DNA of 5,532 bases. Origin: Lachnospiraceae bacterium (GTDB lineage: Bacteria; Bacillota; Clostridia; Lachnospirales; Lachnospiraceae). The position numbers and the translations under genes are program-made. The stretch spans positions 1 through 5,532 of the forward strand of contig JAKSRN010000131.1 of assembly GCA_024403585.1 (NCBI GenBank), written 5' to 3'. The notes under the pieces were generated by a model. The model worked only from the letters and a program-made list of their open reading frames with translations, searched no databases and was not told the origin of the DNA. This document shows, one piece after another, positions 4,259 through 5,532 of this stretch. Position 1 is the stretch's first letter; every line of letters starts with the position of its first letter.

Positions 4259-5532
4259 ATGAAAATGAGAAAAGCACTTGCGCTTGGACTCAGTGCTGCA
4301 ATGGCTGCAGGAATGCTGGCAGGTTGTGGCGGATCTTCCGATTCTGCTTCAACAGCAGCATCAGGAGACAAAACAGAGGCAGCTGCACCGGCAGCTGATG
4401 GCGAGAAGGTTCTGAACTTTGGTTGCCAGATGTACACAGATGGTATCGTAGATCCAATGTATGACACAAACGGCGGATGGAATGCAATGCGTTACGGTAT
4501 CACAGAGTGTCTGTTCAAATTCGATGACAGCATGGTTGCTCAGCCATGGCTTGCAGAGTCTGCTGAGACAGAGGATAACATCACCTGGACAATCAAACTG
4601 AAAGAGGGTGTAAAATTCTCTAACGGCAATGATATGACAGCTTCTGCAGTAGTAGCTTGTATCGACCGTATGAGAGAGGAAGGACCAAACGGTTCCGCAA
4701 ACCCTCAGAAATTCATCCCATATGAGGCTGAGGTTACAGCTGATGATGCTGCTAACACAATCACAATCAAACTGCCAGAGGCAAACTTCAACCTGAAAGG
4801 TAACCTGTCTTATCCAACATGTGCAATCTATGATGTTGAGGGAACAGAGGACTTTGAGAACGGTATTATTGGTACTGGTCCTTACGCAATCGCTTCCTTT
4901 ACAGATCAGACAGGATATTCCATGGTAGCTAACGAGAACTACTATGAGGAAGTTCCATATGATAAAGTTGAGATCATGTTCATGGGCGATGCATCTGCTA
5001 AAGCAATGGCTCTTCAGGCTGGACAGGTAGATCTGGTTGAGAACATCACAAACGTATCTGATATCCAGAAACTGCAGGAGGATCCAAACTATACTGTAGA
5101 TATCGCTTCCGGTGTACGTTGTGGATTTGCATGGATGAACTGCAATGGCGTTCTTTCTAATGAGACACTTCGTAAAGCAATCCTTACAGGAATTGATTAC
5201 ACAACAATCTGTGAGTCCAACACAATCGGTGGCCTCTACACACCAGGTTTCTCCGTACTTCCATCAACTCTGTCATATGGATATGAGAACCTGAAAAACC
5301 CATATGAGTATGATCCTGAAGCAGCTGCTAAGATGCTGGATGATGCTGGTATCGTTGATAAAGACGGCGACGGAATCCGTGAGCTGGACGGAAAGAACAT
5401 CGTTCTGAAAGCAGTTTCTTACGAGAACAGACTTCTGAACGACTTCATGGATGCTCAGACAATGTACCTGACAGAGCTTGGTATCGGTGTTGAGCCTGCA
5501 TACGGTTCTTCTGATGATCAGTGGTCTTCACT
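4259..5532 (+). CDS. Oligopeptide/nickel-type ABC transporter substrate-binding lipoprotein (3' partial)
   Basis: The first 424 residues are present and the gene runs off the window. The N-terminus has a KMRK charged head, a hydrophobic segment (about 6-19) and a lipobox LAGC at 20-23, so C23 would be lipidated and the protein anchored outside the membrane. A Ser/Ala/Glu-rich linker (24-48) leads to a family 5 solute-binding domain (SBP_bac_5, DppA/OppA/NikA type). Typical marks are WTIKLKEGVKFSNG at 110-123, GTGPY at 205-209, ALQAGQVDLV at 251-260 and a late Asp-rich DKDGDGIREL loop near 367-376. AGGAGGAG at 4245-4252 is 6 bases before ATG. Codons are strongly skewed to ACA, GAG, AAC, ATC and CCA, suggesting high expression. 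It would capture peptides or a similar ligand for partner permeases and ATPases, presumably encoded downstream. The ligand cannot be read from sequence. Confidence 0.93.
   Translation, partial: MKMRKALALGLSAAMAAGMLAGCGGSSDSASTAASGDKTEAAAPAADGEKVLNFGCQMYTDGIVDPMYDTNGGWNAMRYGITECLFKFDDSMVAQPWLAESAETEDNITWTIKLKEGVKFSNGNDMTASAVVACIDRMREEGPNGSANPQKFIPYEAEVTADDAANTITIKLPEANFNLKGNLSYPTCAIYDVEGTEDFENGIIGTGPYAIASFTDQTGYSMVANENYYEEVPYDKVEIMFMGDASAKAMALQAGQVDLVENITNVSDIQKLQEDPNYTVDIASGVRCGFAWMNCNGVLSNETLRKAILTGIDYTTICESNTIGGLYTPGFSVLPSTLSYGYENLKNPYEYDPEAAAKMLDDAGIVDKDGDGIRELDGKNIVLKAVSYENRLLNDFMDAQTMYLTELGIGVEPAYGSSDDQWSS

Noticed and set aside
4027..4467. Antisense frame across the transporter promoter and signal peptide
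   Set aside because: The Ala/Ser/Pro-rich part is the reverse of the lipoprotein linker, and the rest covers promoter DNA; no ribosome binding site or family was seen.
1..5532. Mobile elements, CRISPR arrays, tRNA or rRNA genes
   Set aside because: No terminal inverted repeats with a transposase, no regularly spaced repeats and no tRNA-like cloverleaf were seen on either strand.

Overview
The window looks like chromosomal DNA from an anaerobic gut-type Bacillota, most probably a member of the Lachnospiraceae. This is inferred from moderate GC, strong AGGAGG-type ribosome binding sites, sigma-A-like promoters, TAA stops, heavy use of ACA, GAG, CCA and AAC codons in the last gene, and the protein styles. 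No rRNA, tRNA, CRISPR array or intact mobile element was seen.

Layout, all genes on the + strand. Positions 1-63 may be the tail of an upstream gene. A good promoter (89-116) then drives a two-gene operon: a phosphoribosyltransferase-like protein of uncertain substrate (160-1260) and, 19 bases later, a CodB-type NCS1 cytosine/nucleobase permease (1280-2530). A rho-independent terminator (2555-2582) closes it. Positions 2583-2941 contain no convincing protein gene. They do hold a well-formed promoter (2589-2617), a hairpin-rich stretch and a very strong terminator (2821-2862), so a roughly 240-nt small RNA or prematurely terminated leader is plausible. Next is an AstE/AspA-type zinc amidohydrolase (2942-3919) with its own terminator (3974-4017). 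A second consensus-like promoter (4109-4137) and a leader with competing hairpins precede a lipoprotein substrate-binding protein of an oligopeptide/nickel-type ABC transporter (4259 to beyond the window end).

Functionally the window combines two themes. The first is nucleobase uptake, possibly coupled to trapping by phosphoribosylation: the permease imports the base and the PRTase-like enzyme may convert it to a nucleotide. The second is peptide or acyl-amino-acid use: an amidohydrolase next to a peptide-type transporter whose permease and ATPase genes probably lie just outside the window. Terminators separate these units, so coupling between the second pair rests on proximity alone. The least explained parts are the putative RNA at about 2624-2862 and the identity of the PRTase-like protein with its long C-terminal extension.
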